Shown in pieces: positions 8,335 through 15,760 of a stretch of 64,000 nt of DNA; within the stretch, counting starts at the first letter, position 1; every line of letters begins with the position of its first letter. The position numbers and the translations under genes are program-made. This DNA is from Acidimicrobiales bacterium. Lineage in GTDB: Bacteria; Actinomycetota; Acidimicrobiia; Acidimicrobiales; SZUA-35. The notes under the pieces were generated by a model. That model was not told the origin of the DNA. It was given only the letters and a program-made list of their open reading frames with translations, and ran no database searches. The stretch covers positions 1-64,000 of the forward strand of contig JAHEJM010000002.1 of NCBI GenBank assembly GCA_024638815.1. Reading direction: 5' to 3'.

Positions 8335-9240
8335 ATGGAAGAGTCGTCGGAGTCGGTCGAGGTTGCGGTCGGAGACCGCACCCTACGGCTGTCGAACCTG
8401 AACAAGATCCTGTACCCGGCGGTGGGGTTCACCAAGGCTCAGGTCATCGACTACTACGCCCGAATCGCTCCGATAATGCTTCCCCATGTCACCGGTCGCT
8501 GCATCACGATGAGACGATGGCCCAACGGAGTCGACGAACCGTCGTTCTTCGAGAAACGTTGTCCCGGTCATCGACCGGACTGGTTGCCGGTCGGAGTCGG
8601 CCCCGGTGATTCCCGGGGCGGTATCGACTACTGCCGACTGGAGGAACCGGCGGCCCTGGTGTGGACGGCGAATCTGGCCGCTCTGGAACTGCACAGTCCG
8701 ATGGCCCGATGTGGCGACATCGAGTCACCCACCATCCTGGTCTTCGATCTCGATCCCGGGGCGCCGGCCGCCATGGCCGAGTGCTGTCGGGTGGCCCTGG
8801 TGATCCGTGACATCCTGTCCGCCGTCGGTCTGGACGCCTACGCCAAGACCTCGGGTTCGAAGGGGCTGCAGCTCTACATCCCCCTCAACCGCCCCCATAC
8901 CCACGGTCATGCCGCCGATTTCGCCCACGCCGTCGGTCGACTTGCGGCCAAGCAGGAGCCGGGTCTGGTCGTGGTGGAGATGAACAAGTCGTTGCGCTCG
9001 GGCAAAGTCTTCGTCGACTGGTCCCAGAACTCCAGGCACAAGACCACCATTGCCCCCTATTCGCTGCGGGCCAAGGCTCATCCCACTGTGTCCACGCCCG
9101 TCCGCTGGGACGAGGTGGAAGGGGGAGGCGACGGGCCACCGCTGCAGTTCGAGGCCGCCGACGTGCTGGATCGGGTGGAACACCTGGGCGACCTTTTCGC
9201 CCCCGTGGCCGACCAGGAGCAGGACCTCCCCACGCCCTGA
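8335..9240 (+). CDS. Stand-alone LigD-type polymerase domain (NHEJ primase-polymerase)
   Basis: 301 residues matching only the polymerase domain of LigD: LNKILYP near the N-terminus, the metal-binding FDLDPG (Asp138 and Asp140), the KTSGSKGLQLYIPL nucleotide-binding strand (about 168-181) and SLRSGKVFVDWSQN. These archaeo-eukaryotic primase-type polymerases fill gaps at breaks, often adding ribonucleotides. No ligase or phosphoesterase domain is attached, and none lies nearby. It begins 18 nt after ku, so the two genes are very likely co-transcribed. Confidence 0.93.
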   Translation: MEESSESVEVAVGDRTLRLSNLNKILYPAVGFTKAQVIDYYARIAPIMLPHVTGRCITMRRWPNGVDEPSFFEKRCPGHRPDWLPVGVGPGDSRGGIDYCRLEEPAALVWTANLAALELHSPMARCGDIESPTILVFDLDPGAPAAMAECCRVALVIRDILSAVGLDAYAKTSGSKGLQLYIPLNRPHTHGHAADFAHAVGRLAAKQEPGLVVVEMNKSLRSGKVFVDWSQNSRHKTTIAPYSLRAKAHPTVSTPVRWDEVEGGGDGPPLQFEAADVLDRVEHLGDLFAPVADQEQDLPTP

Positions 9241-9310
9241 GGATTCGCATCGACCCGGTCGTCGACAGCGCCGGTACGGATTGCCCGGCGGTCTTCTAGG
9301 CTGGCTGATT

Positions 9311-10759
9311 ATGCCTACCGTTTCCGCAGCCCGTTCCGTTCCGAAAACGGCGACCGCAGTCGATGTTCCGGTCTTCCGCGACACGCTGTCGGAGCTGCCC
9401 GACGACCGGCGGCGGGCGGCCGAACTCCAAGGCTTCGAGGCCAAGCCGGGCCAGAGCCTGGTGTTGACCGGCTCCGGCGAAGGCCCGGTCGAGGTGCTGG
9501 TCGGGCTCGGATCGTCCAAGGACCTCAGCTATGAGAGGCTACGCAAGGCGGCCGCTGCCCTGGCCCGGGCTGTGAACCGACACGAGGCGGTGGCCACCAA
9601 CCTCGTGACCGTTTCCGATGGCCTCGACCGGGCCGAGGCCATCGGCGCCGTCGTCGATGGGGTGAGGCTGGCCAGCTATCGCTACACCGACCTGAAGTCG
9701 GCCTCCAAGGACAAGGACGAGATCAGGCTCAAGAAGGTGACCGTGGTGGCCGGCGGGTCCGGGGTTCGGGCCGAGATGACCGCCGCCAATGCCGTGGTCG
9801 ACGCTGTCGAGCTGTCACGTGATCTGGTCAACGAGCCCGGCGGCTCACTGACCCCCCAGAGCTTCGTGGCCAAGGCCAAGAAGGCGGCCGGCGCCGCCGG
9901 CATCAAGGTCACGGTGTGGAATGAGGCCCGCATCCGCAAGGAGAAGCTGGGTGGCCTACTCGCCGTCAACAAAGGTTCGGCCCATCCTCCCCAGTTCCTC
10001 ACCTTGTCCTACAAGCCGGCCAAGGGAACACCCAAGGCCCATATCGTCCTGGTCGGCAAGGGCGTCACATTCGACTCCGGCGGGCTGTCGATCAAGACCT
10101 CACAGGGCATGATGACCATGAAGATCGACATGGCTGGAGCAGCCGCCGTGCTGGCGGCCATGATCCCCCTACCTGCGGTTGCGGCACCGGTCGAGGTCAC
10201 GGGATTCATTCCGCTGACCGACAACATGACCGGCCCGGACGCGCAGCGTCCGGGTGATGTGTTCACCGCTCGCAACGGCAAGACGGTGGAGGTGCTCAAC
10301 ACCGACGCCGAGGGCCGGCTGATTCTGGCCGATGCCTTGAGCCTGGCTTCGGAGGCGAAACCCGACGCCATCATCGACATCGCCACGCTGACCGGATCGG
10401 CCTCTGCCGCTCTGGGCACCGGCTACGCCGCCCTCATGGCCACCGACGATACGCTGGCCGGACGGCTGGAGGCGGCGTCGGAACGAACGGGGGAGAAGCT
10501 GTGGCGCCTCCCCCTGCCGGCCGAATACCGACGCCAGTTGGATTCCCCCATCGCTGACCTCCGTAACATCGGTACCAGCCCCTATGGAGGCGCCCTGATC
10601 GCCGGCTTGTTCCTGAAGGAGTTCGTGGACGGAGCACCGTGGGCCCATATCGATGTGGGGCTGTCGGTCTACTCCGACACCAGCAAGGGCATCGTGGTCA
10701 AGGGGGCTACCGGTTACGGCGTGCGGCTCCTGGTCGACGCCCTCCGCCACTGGGACTGA
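9311..10759 (+). CDS. pepA: M17 leucyl aminopeptidase
   Basis: 482 residues. The C-terminal catalytic domain shows both family signatures: VGKGVTFDSGGLSIK, with the metal-binding Lys and Asp, and NTDAEGRLILADAL, with Asp/Glu ligands and the catalytic Arg. The N-terminal about 160 residues form the variable domain. The enzyme is a hexameric cytoplasmic di-metal aminopeptidase releasing N-terminal Leu and similar residues. The long open frame runs further upstream, but ATG 9311 fits best: TAGGCT at 9297 ends 8 nt before it, and the upstream extension overlaps the preceding gene. Confidence 0.94.
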   Translation: MPTVSAARSVPKTATAVDVPVFRDTLSELPDDRRRAAELQGFEAKPGQSLVLTGSGEGPVEVLVGLGSSKDLSYERLRKAAAALARAVNRHEAVATNLVTVSDGLDRAEAIGAVVDGVRLASYRYTDLKSASKDKDEIRLKKVTVVAGGSGVRAEMTAANAVVDAVELSRDLVNEPGGSLTPQSFVAKAKKAAGAAGIKVTVWNEARIRKEKLGGLLAVNKGSAHPPQFLTLSYKPAKGTPKAHIVLVGKGVTFDSGGLSIKTSQGMMTMKIDMAGAAAVLAAMIPLPAVAAPVEVTGFIPLTDNMTGPDAQRPGDVFTARNGKTVEVLNTDAEGRLILADALSLASEAKPDAIIDIATLTGSASAALGTGYAALMATDDTLAGRLEAASERTGEKLWRLPLPAEYRRQLDSPIADLRNIGTSPYGGALIAGLFLKEFVDGAPWAHIDVGLSVYSDTSKGIVVKGATGYGVRLLVDALRHWD

Positions 10760-10832
10760 CCAGGCGCCGGCGAGAGCCGGTCCACCGGACTCGGTCGACA
10801 AGCCGGGCCCTCACCCGGGGTCGAGGCATCCC

Positions 10833-10859
10833 TCAAAGCCATGGTCGGCCTGCCGATTG
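10833..10859 (+). promoter_or_regulatory. Candidate FliA/WhiG-type promoter
   Basis: TCAAAGCC, an exact 11-nt spacer, then GCCGATTG. The known sigma-28 consensus is TAAAGTTT-N11-GCCGATAA. It lies 43 nt upstream of the sugar-phosphate transferase gene at 10903. Similar sites precede the amidase (15683) and an M23 peptidase (43391). Sequence match only; no expression evidence. Confidence 0.35.
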
Positions 10860-10902
10860 ACCAGGTAGTCCCATCCGACCCGGCGCAGTCGATCGAGCCC
10901 TC

Positions 10903-12318
10903 ATGGCGGTTGCCAGCGAACACAACAGACCCACCAGAACCGTGCCGGATATCGAGAATCCGGCCGATCAGGGTGCCCGAATTCGGCGCTTCGCCGTAAT
11001 CGCCCTCGACATCGTGGCCCTCATGGCCGGAGTGGTGGCCGCCGACTGGTTGCTCGGCCCGGATGCCCTCGACCGGGTGCTGGTGGTTCTCTTCGCCGTC
11101 GTGTTCTGGCTGTTCGTGGTGAACGCCAATCTCTACAACTCCCGCCTGGCCTCCAATCGCCGGGAAGAGACAACCCGCATCGCTCGTTCCGGCACCCGAG
11201 CGTTTCTTGTGGTGGCTGCGGGCTCGGTGTTGTTCCCCCTCGATCTGGCCCTGCGTTCGGCGTCGATGGTTCTGGCTGTCACCGTCGGCGCCATGGCCAT
11301 CGAGCGGGAACTGGTGCGATGGTGGTTCACCCGCAGGCGACAGGCCGGGCGGGGTCTGTGGAACTCGGTGCTGGTAGCCGGCGAGGAGCAGGCCGCCGGA
11401 TTCCAGGAGCGTATCGAGGCCGACCGCTCCAGTCCCCACACCATCGTGGCCCATGTCGACCCGTCGCAGTGCCCGGACGCCGAGGAACTGTTGACCAGGA
11501 CGGTGTCGATGGCCCGCGCCTCCGGGGCCCACGGCGTCATCGTGGTCGAGTCGCTACTCGATGCCACCACGGCAAATGCTTTGGTCCGGGGGCTACTGCA
11601 GGCCCGTCTCTATGTCGATCTGGCCTCGACCCTGGTCGACATCTCCAGCGATCGCCTGGCCACCCGAAGCCTCGGCTCGGGTATCGCGACCTGGATCGCG
11701 CCGAGGCCGAAATCGGGGTGGCGGGGTCGGGCCAAGCGCCTTTTCGACGTCGTCGTGGCCTCGGCCGTCCTGGTGGTGGCTTCACCCCTGTTCCTGATGC
11801 TGATGCTGGCGGTGAAGCTGACCTCCGAGGGTCCGGTGCTTTTCCGCCAGCAGCGGGTGGGTCGCTACGGCGAGCCGTTCGACATGCTGAAATTCCGATC
11901 GATGGTGATGAACGCCGAGGAACTCCTGGCCGAGCTGGAACGAGAGAACGAGGGAGCCGGCCCTCTGTTCAAGATAAAGGACGACCCCCGAGTGACGCCG
12001 TTGGGTCGGTTCATGCGCAAGACCTCACTCGACGAGCTGCCCCAACTACTCAACGTGTTACGCAACGAGATGAGCCTGGTCGGCCCCCGGCCCGCATTGC
12101 GGGCCGAGATGGCCGAGTGGGAGCCGGCGCTGTATGCCAGGCTCGACGTGAAGCCCGGCATCACCGGGATGTGGCAGGTCTCGGGCCGGAGCGGCACTAC
12201 GTTCACCGAGTACACGAGGCTCGATCTGTACTACGTGCACAACTGGTCGCTGTGGGTGGACGTGTCGATTCTGGCCCGGACCATCCCCGCTGTGGTGCGC
12301 AGCCACGGAGCCTACTGA
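10903..12318 (+). CDS. Polyprenyl glycosylphosphotransferase (WbaP/bacterial sugar transferase)
   Basis: 471 residues. The N-terminal half has four hydrophobic segments (about residues 30-48, 60-78, 98-118, 122-135) and a CoA-binding-like soluble region. The last about 195 residues are the bacterial sugar transferase domain: a re-entrant hydrophobic helix after KRLFDVVVAS, then FRQQRVGRYGEPFDMLKFRSM, TSLDELPQLLNVL, MSLVGPRPAL and KPGITGMWQVSGRS. These enzymes start surface glycan synthesis by moving a sugar-1-phosphate onto undecaprenyl phosphate at the inner face of the membrane. The sugar is not evident. A sigma-28-like promoter lies upstream. The other glycan genes begin at 20733. Confidence 0.93.
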   Translation: MAVASEHNRPTRTVPDIENPADQGARIRRFAVIALDIVALMAGVVAADWLLGPDALDRVLVVLFAVVFWLFVVNANLYNSRLASNRREETTRIARSGTRAFLVVAAGSVLFPLDLALRSASMVLAVTVGAMAIERELVRWWFTRRRQAGRGLWNSVLVAGEEQAAGFQERIEADRSSPHTIVAHVDPSQCPDAEELLTRTVSMARASGAHGVIVVESLLDATTANALVRGLLQARLYVDLASTLVDISSDRLATRSLGSGIATWIAPRPKSGWRGRAKRLFDVVVASAVLVVASPLFLMLMLAVKLTSEGPVLFRQQRVGRYGEPFDMLKFRSMVMNAEELLAELERENEGAGPLFKIKDDPRVTPLGRFMRKTSLDELPQLLNVLRNEMSLVGPRPALRAEMAEWEPALYARLDVKPGITGMWQVSGRSGTTFTEYTRLDLYYVHNWSLWVDVSILARTIPAVVRSHGAY

Positions 12319-12347
12319 ACCCGCCTTCGGGAGCCGGCAATACCTAG

Positions 12348-12459
12348 TGTTCGGCGCGGAGCGCCTCACGGCAACTGTTCGAGTTGCTTCGAGTTTGGCC
12401 TCCGGCCAGACATCGTCCGAACTTGACATGATCGTGAACATCCAAGCCGCCAAGTGAAA
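12348..12459. repeat. 110-bp family repeat, copy A (divergent left part)
   Basis: The right 70 bp (12391-12460) match copies B and C with only one or two differences. The left 43 bp are different from B and C. It is bounded on the left by CTAG (12344-12347) and joined to copy B by CTGG (12460-12463), a one-base variant of CTAG. The core contains a short inverted repeat, TGGCC-TCC-GGCCA. Confidence 0.85.
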
Positions 12460-12463
12460 CTGG

Positions 12464-12573
12464 TACGGCGAGACGGTGCTCCTGCCGCCGGCCGAGACCG
12501 GCTTGAGTTTGGCCTCCGGTCAGACATCGTCCGAACTTGACATGATCGTGAACATCCAAGCCGCCAAGCGAAA
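12464..12573. repeat. 110-bp family repeat, copy B
   Basis: Starts TACGGCGAGACGGTGCTCC and ends AAGCGAAA, followed by CTAG at 12574-12577. By eye 104 of 110 positions are identical to copy C at 28760. The right-hand CTAG contains the TAG stop codon of the minus-strand gene ending at 12574. On the plus strand it reads as an open C-terminal tail ending near LDMIVNIQAAK. Confidence 0.9.
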
Positions 12574-13191
12574 CTAGGCCGCGGTGAACCGTTCCGGATT
12601 CCACACCGCCAGCGTGCCGCGACGGGGTCGGGCCAGTTGCTCGTCGAGCCAGTCCCGATGTTGGTCCCGGAGATGATCCGGTAGGCGTTCGACCTGGCGA
12701 GCCGACAGCGGTGGAAGCCGGCGCCGGACGACGAGAAGGTCACCGTTGCGCTGGGCCGCTCGGAACCGGCAGGCCCGCTCGACCGCACGCCAGAACGGGC
12801 CGTGTTTTCCTCCCTTCATTCCCAGCCCCAGCTCGGCCGCCCATTCCCGGCACACCAGCTCGAAGCCGTCCGGGGTCTGCTCCAGGCCGCCGGACAGCCG
12901 CCGGAGCAGGAGCAGGCACGATGGTCCCAATACCGCCAGCCAGAACCGTTCGGCATAGCCGGATCGAGGGTCGTGGCCGAGGTTGTCGACCACCGGGTCG
13001 ATCCAGGCTCGGACCGTCAGCACGGTGTGGGGATAGGCCGGTCGTTCATCGGGGGAGGGTTGGATCGAGCCGTCGGACGGCGATTCGGAAGGTGTCGGGG
13101 CGGGCTGTCGGCGGCCGGGTTTCGTGGTCGGGGGTGGGGGAATCGGACGGCGGGGTGTCGGGGCGTGGTTCGAGCGCGAGGTGTCGGACAT
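12574..13191 (-). CDS. Conserved hypothetical protein
   Basis: 205 residues. The first about 50 are a disordered Pro/Ser/Thr-rich leader. The remaining part is a compact domain with a conserved look: VLTVRAWIDPVVDNLGHDPRS, then YAERFWLAVLGPSCLLLLRRL and a basic C-terminal helical part (RQVERLPDHLRDQHRDW). I cannot assign a function. The domain has no clear transmembrane helix apart from the short LAVLGPSCLLLL stretch. Its TAG stop lies in the CTAG that bounds repeat copy B. A good sigma-70-like promoter is visible at 13434-13405, giving a leader of roughly 200 nt. Confidence 0.75.
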   Translation of the reverse strand: MSDTSRSNHAPTPRRPIPPPPTTKPGRRQPAPTPSESPSDGSIQPSPDERPAYPHTVLTVRAWIDPVVDNLGHDPRSGYAERFWLAVLGPSCLLLLRRLSGGLEQTPDGFELVCREWAAELGLGMKGGKHGPFWRAVERACRFRAAQRNGDLLVVRRRLPPLSARQVERLPDHLRDQHRDWLDEQLARPRRGTLAVWNPERFTAA

Positions 13192-13547
13192 GGTTTGAGT
13201 TGGTCTTCCCGTGTGTCATGCCCTGATTGTGCAGGGCAAGGAGGCGTATGACGTCTCGGCGGCCGGGCCTTGATGATGATCGGCCGGGCCACGATGTGTC
13301 CGGGGGTTGGGGACACCGCCCGTTGGCTGTAGCAGTCACCGAATCTGCCTGAAGGCCCCGGCCTGGAGAGCCGATGGGGAAGTCACTCGGTGAGTACGGC
13401 CAAAACCCTACCGGCAAGTGGCACACAATGTCAAGATATGGATGTAATGGAAAGTAGACAAACGTAGTTAGGCGAACGAGATCCAGGTTGGATCGCCGCC
13501 CGCATCCTGAAGTGGCTCGTACTTCCGGCCGGCAATAGGGTGAAGGG
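13192..13547. other. Divergent intergenic region
   Basis: No gene recognised. The half nearest 13440-13500 is clearly poorer in GC than the rest of the window. It holds the minus-strand promoter at 13405-13434, and near its right end TAGGGT (13536) plus GAAGGG directly before the sirtuin GTG start. The minus-strand leader (13192-13398) is GC-rich and contains a small stem, CCCTG-CACAAT-CAGGG, close to the gene; no known riboswitch was recognised. Confidence 0.5.
13405..13434 (-). promoter_or_regulatory. Sigma-70-like promoter for the gene at 12574-13191
   Basis: Reading the minus strand: TTGACA (13434-13429), an 18-nt spacer, then TAGGGT (13410-13405). The -35 is a perfect consensus, which is rare in this GC-rich window. 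Predicted transcription start near 13398. Confidence 0.5.
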
Positions 13548-14417
13548 GTGAGTGATCTGAACTCGTCGTCCCCCTTTCCCTTCGACCCGTCGTTGGATGG
13601 TGACGGATTTTCGAGCGACGGCGGGTCGGAGGTCCGATCCCGTTCCGGTGACGGTGAGGGCCGGCAGGCTGACGACAACGTTGAGCAGGCCCGCCGACTG
13701 GTGGCCGCCGGCCGCAGGATCGTCGTGCTGACCGGTGCGGGCATCTCCACCGACTCCCGGATTCCCGATTTCCGGGGCCCTCAGGGGATCTGGACGAAGA
13801 ATCCGGGGGCCGAGAAGGCGGCCACCATCCACAACTACGTGGCCAACGCTGAGATCCGGCGGGCAGCCTGGCTGACCAGACTGGACAGCCCGATGTGGGC
13901 GGCCGAACCCAATCCCGGGCACCGGGTCCTGCTGGAGTTGGAGAAGCGGGGAACGCTCCACATGCTCATCACCCAGAACGTCGACGGTCTGCATCAGCTG
14001 GCCGGTACCAGTCCTGACAAGGTGGTCGAGGTCCATGGAACGGCTCGGGAGGCAACCTGTCTCAGCTGCGAATATCGTGCTCCCATGCAGGATGTTCTGG
14101 ATCGGGTTCGGCGTGGAGAGGAAGATCCAGACTGTCCCATCTGCGGCGGCATCCTGAAGTCGGCCACTGTCAGCTTTGGTCAGAACCTGAGGGTGGAGGA
14201 CGTCGAACGAGCCACGGCAGCGGCCGAGGAATGCGATGTGTTGCTGGCCGTCGGCTCGACGCTGTCGGTCTATCCCATTGCCGGCGTGGTACCGGTGGCC
14301 AAGCAGGCCGGGGCGTCCATCGTCATCGTCAACGGTACCCCGACCGAGTTGGACTATCTGGCCGACGTCGTCGTTCGGGGCTCCATCAGTGACGTGCTGC
14401 CCCGAATCATGTCCTGA
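13548..14417 (+). CDS. Sir2-family NAD-dependent protein deacylase
   Basis: 289 residues. After a disordered N-terminus (about 1-45) comes a full sirtuin domain: GAGISTDSRIPDFR (63-76) for NAD binding, TQNVDGLH (142-149), the catalytic His163 in EVHG, and a structural zinc site from two pairs, C171/C174 and C196/C199. It removes acyl groups from lysines using NAD, producing nicotinamide and O-acyl-ADP-ribose. GTG start preceded by TAGGGT and GAAGGG at 6 nt. Substrates are unknown; acetyl-CoA synthetase is a typical sirtuin target in bacteria. Confidence 0.95.
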   Translation: MSDLNSSSPFPFDPSLDGDGFSSDGGSEVRSRSGDGEGRQADDNVEQARRLVAAGRRIVVLTGAGISTDSRIPDFRGPQGIWTKNPGAEKAATIHNYVANAEIRRAAWLTRLDSPMWAAEPNPGHRVLLELEKRGTLHMLITQNVDGLHQLAGTSPDKVVEVHGTAREATCLSCEYRAPMQDVLDRVRRGEEDPDCPICGGILKSATVSFGQNLRVEDVERATAAAEECDVLLAVGSTLSVYPIAGVVPVAKQAGASIVIVNGTPTELDYLADVVVRGSISDVLPRIMS

Positions 14418-14467
14418 CCCGGCAGCGGCGGCCCCCACCGCAGGAGGGCAGCCGGTACCGTAGTGGT

Positions 14468-15637
14468 ATGGCGTCGTTCCAGGATTTGTTGGCCACGACC
14501 AAGGCCTCCATTACCGAGGTTGATCCGGCTCGGGCCGAGGCTGCGCTGGCCGAGGGCTGCACCCTTCTCGATGTTCGTGAACCCGATGAGGTGGCTCAGG
14601 GAGCCATCGATGGGTCGATACATGTGGTTCGGGGAAACCTGGAGAGCCAGATCGAGGCTCGGGTTCCCGACAAATCGACACCGCTGGTGGTCATGTGCGC
14701 CGGCGGGGCCCGTTCGGCCTTCGCCACTCGAACCCTGGAAGAGCTGGGCTACATCACCGTCGCCTCCATGGACGGCGGATTCAACCGGTGGAAGGACGAA
14801 GGGCGCCCGTGGCTGGTGCCCACCATGCTCAGCGCCGAGCAGCGCACCCGCTACAGCCGCCACCTGTTGCTGCCTGAGGTCGGTGAGGACGGCCAACGGC
14901 GACTGCTGGAGTCTCGGGTGTTGTTGCTGGGAGCGGGTGGGCTGGGCTCCCCGGCCGCCCTCTACCTGGCCGCCGCCGGGGTGGGGACCCTCGGCATCGT
15001 CGACATGGACGAGGTCGACGCCTCCAATCTGCAGCGACAGATCCTGCACAACGGAGACCGGGTGGGTGAGCGAAAGGTCGACTCGGCCAGGAAGACGCTG
15101 AACGCCCTCAATCCCGATGTCGAGGTCGTCACCGTCGATGCCCGCCTCGGTGCCGGCAATGTGCTCGACATCCTCGACGGCTTCGATGTGGTGATCGACG
15201 GAGCGGACAATTTCCCCAGCCGCTATCTGTTGAACGATGCTTCGGTCAAGCTTGGTATTCCCATTGTCCACGGCTCGATTTTCCGGTTCGAAGGCCAGGT
15301 CACGGTGTTCGACCCCCGTAGCGGTCCCACCTATCGCGATCTGTTGCCCGAGCCGCCGCCCCCCGAACTCGCTCCCAGCTGCGCCGAGGCCGGGGTCGTC
15401 GGGGTGCTACCCGGCATCATCGGCTCGATCCAGGCTCTGGAGGCGATCAAGCTCATCCTCGGTCTGGGCGATTCGCTTCGAGGTCGGCTGCTGATGTTCG
15501 ATGCCCTGGAGGCGAGCTTTCGGGAGTTCCGGCTCGAGGTCGATCCCGACAATCCTGTGACCTGGGACAATCGAGATCGAATCGAGCTTGCCGAACTGGA
15601 CGATCAGTGCCGACCTCGGCTGTCGACCGACGCCTGA
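14468..15637 (+). CDS. Rhodanese-MoeB/ThiF fusion (E1-like adenylyltransferase with N-terminal rhodanese)
   Basis: 389 residues. Residues 1-115 are a rhodanese domain with the active-site loop CAGGARS (Cys77). Residues about 120-370 are an E1-like adenylyltransferase: RYSRHLLLPEVG, GAGGLGSP (155-162) for ATP, RQILH with the Arg finger, DGADNF, and SCAEAGVVGVLPG with the likely acceptor cysteine. Such enzymes adenylate the C-terminal Gly-Gly of a ubiquitin-like sulfur carrier (MoaD/ThiS/CysO type) and, with a rhodanese, load sulfur onto it. The usual MoeZ order is adenylyltransferase then rhodanese; here it is reversed. Leaderless-type start: TACCGT ends 6 nt before the ATG. No carrier protein gene is nearby. 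Confidence 0.92.
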   Translation: MASFQDLLATTKASITEVDPARAEAALAEGCTLLDVREPDEVAQGAIDGSIHVVRGNLESQIEARVPDKSTPLVVMCAGGARSAFATRTLEELGYITVASMDGGFNRWKDEGRPWLVPTMLSAEQRTRYSRHLLLPEVGEDGQRRLLESRVLLLGAGGLGSPAALYLAAAGVGTLGIVDMDEVDASNLQRQILHNGDRVGERKVDSARKTLNALNPDVEVVTVDARLGAGNVLDILDGFDVVIDGADNFPSRYLLNDASVKLGIPIVHGSIFRFEGQVTVFDPRSGPTYRDLLPEPPPPELAPSCAEAGVVGVLPGIIGSIQALEAIKLILGLGDSLRGRLLMFDALEASFREFRLEVDPDNPVTWDNRDRIELAELDDQCRPRLSTDA

Positions 15638-15682
15638 CCGTCAAGCTGTGACCACGATCACCACCCATCCTCGACAGGGGAC

Positions 15683-15709
15683 TCAAGTCCGGATGACCTA
15701 GGTCGATGT
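15683..15709 (+). promoter_or_regulatory. Candidate FliA/WhiG-type promoter
   Basis: TCAAGTCC, 11-nt spacer, GTCGATGT. Compared with the known sigma-28 consensus TAAAGTTT-N11-GCCGATAA it keeps the T-AAGT and CGAT cores with exact spacing. It lies about 50 nt upstream of the amidase/SpoIID-like pair. Sequence match only. Confidence 0.4.
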
Positions 15710-15760
15710 TCTCAGTGACGTATCCGTTGCCGAGAGCGTGTTCAAGACTGGGTCCCCCGA

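Noticed and set aside
12391-12574. Repeat considered as an integron attC site
   Set aside because: No inverse-core/core GTTRRRY pair at its ends and no integrase or cassette array.
12344-12604. Direct repeats considered as a CRISPR array
   Set aside because: Only two units in tandem, 70-bp cores, no spacer series and no cas genes.
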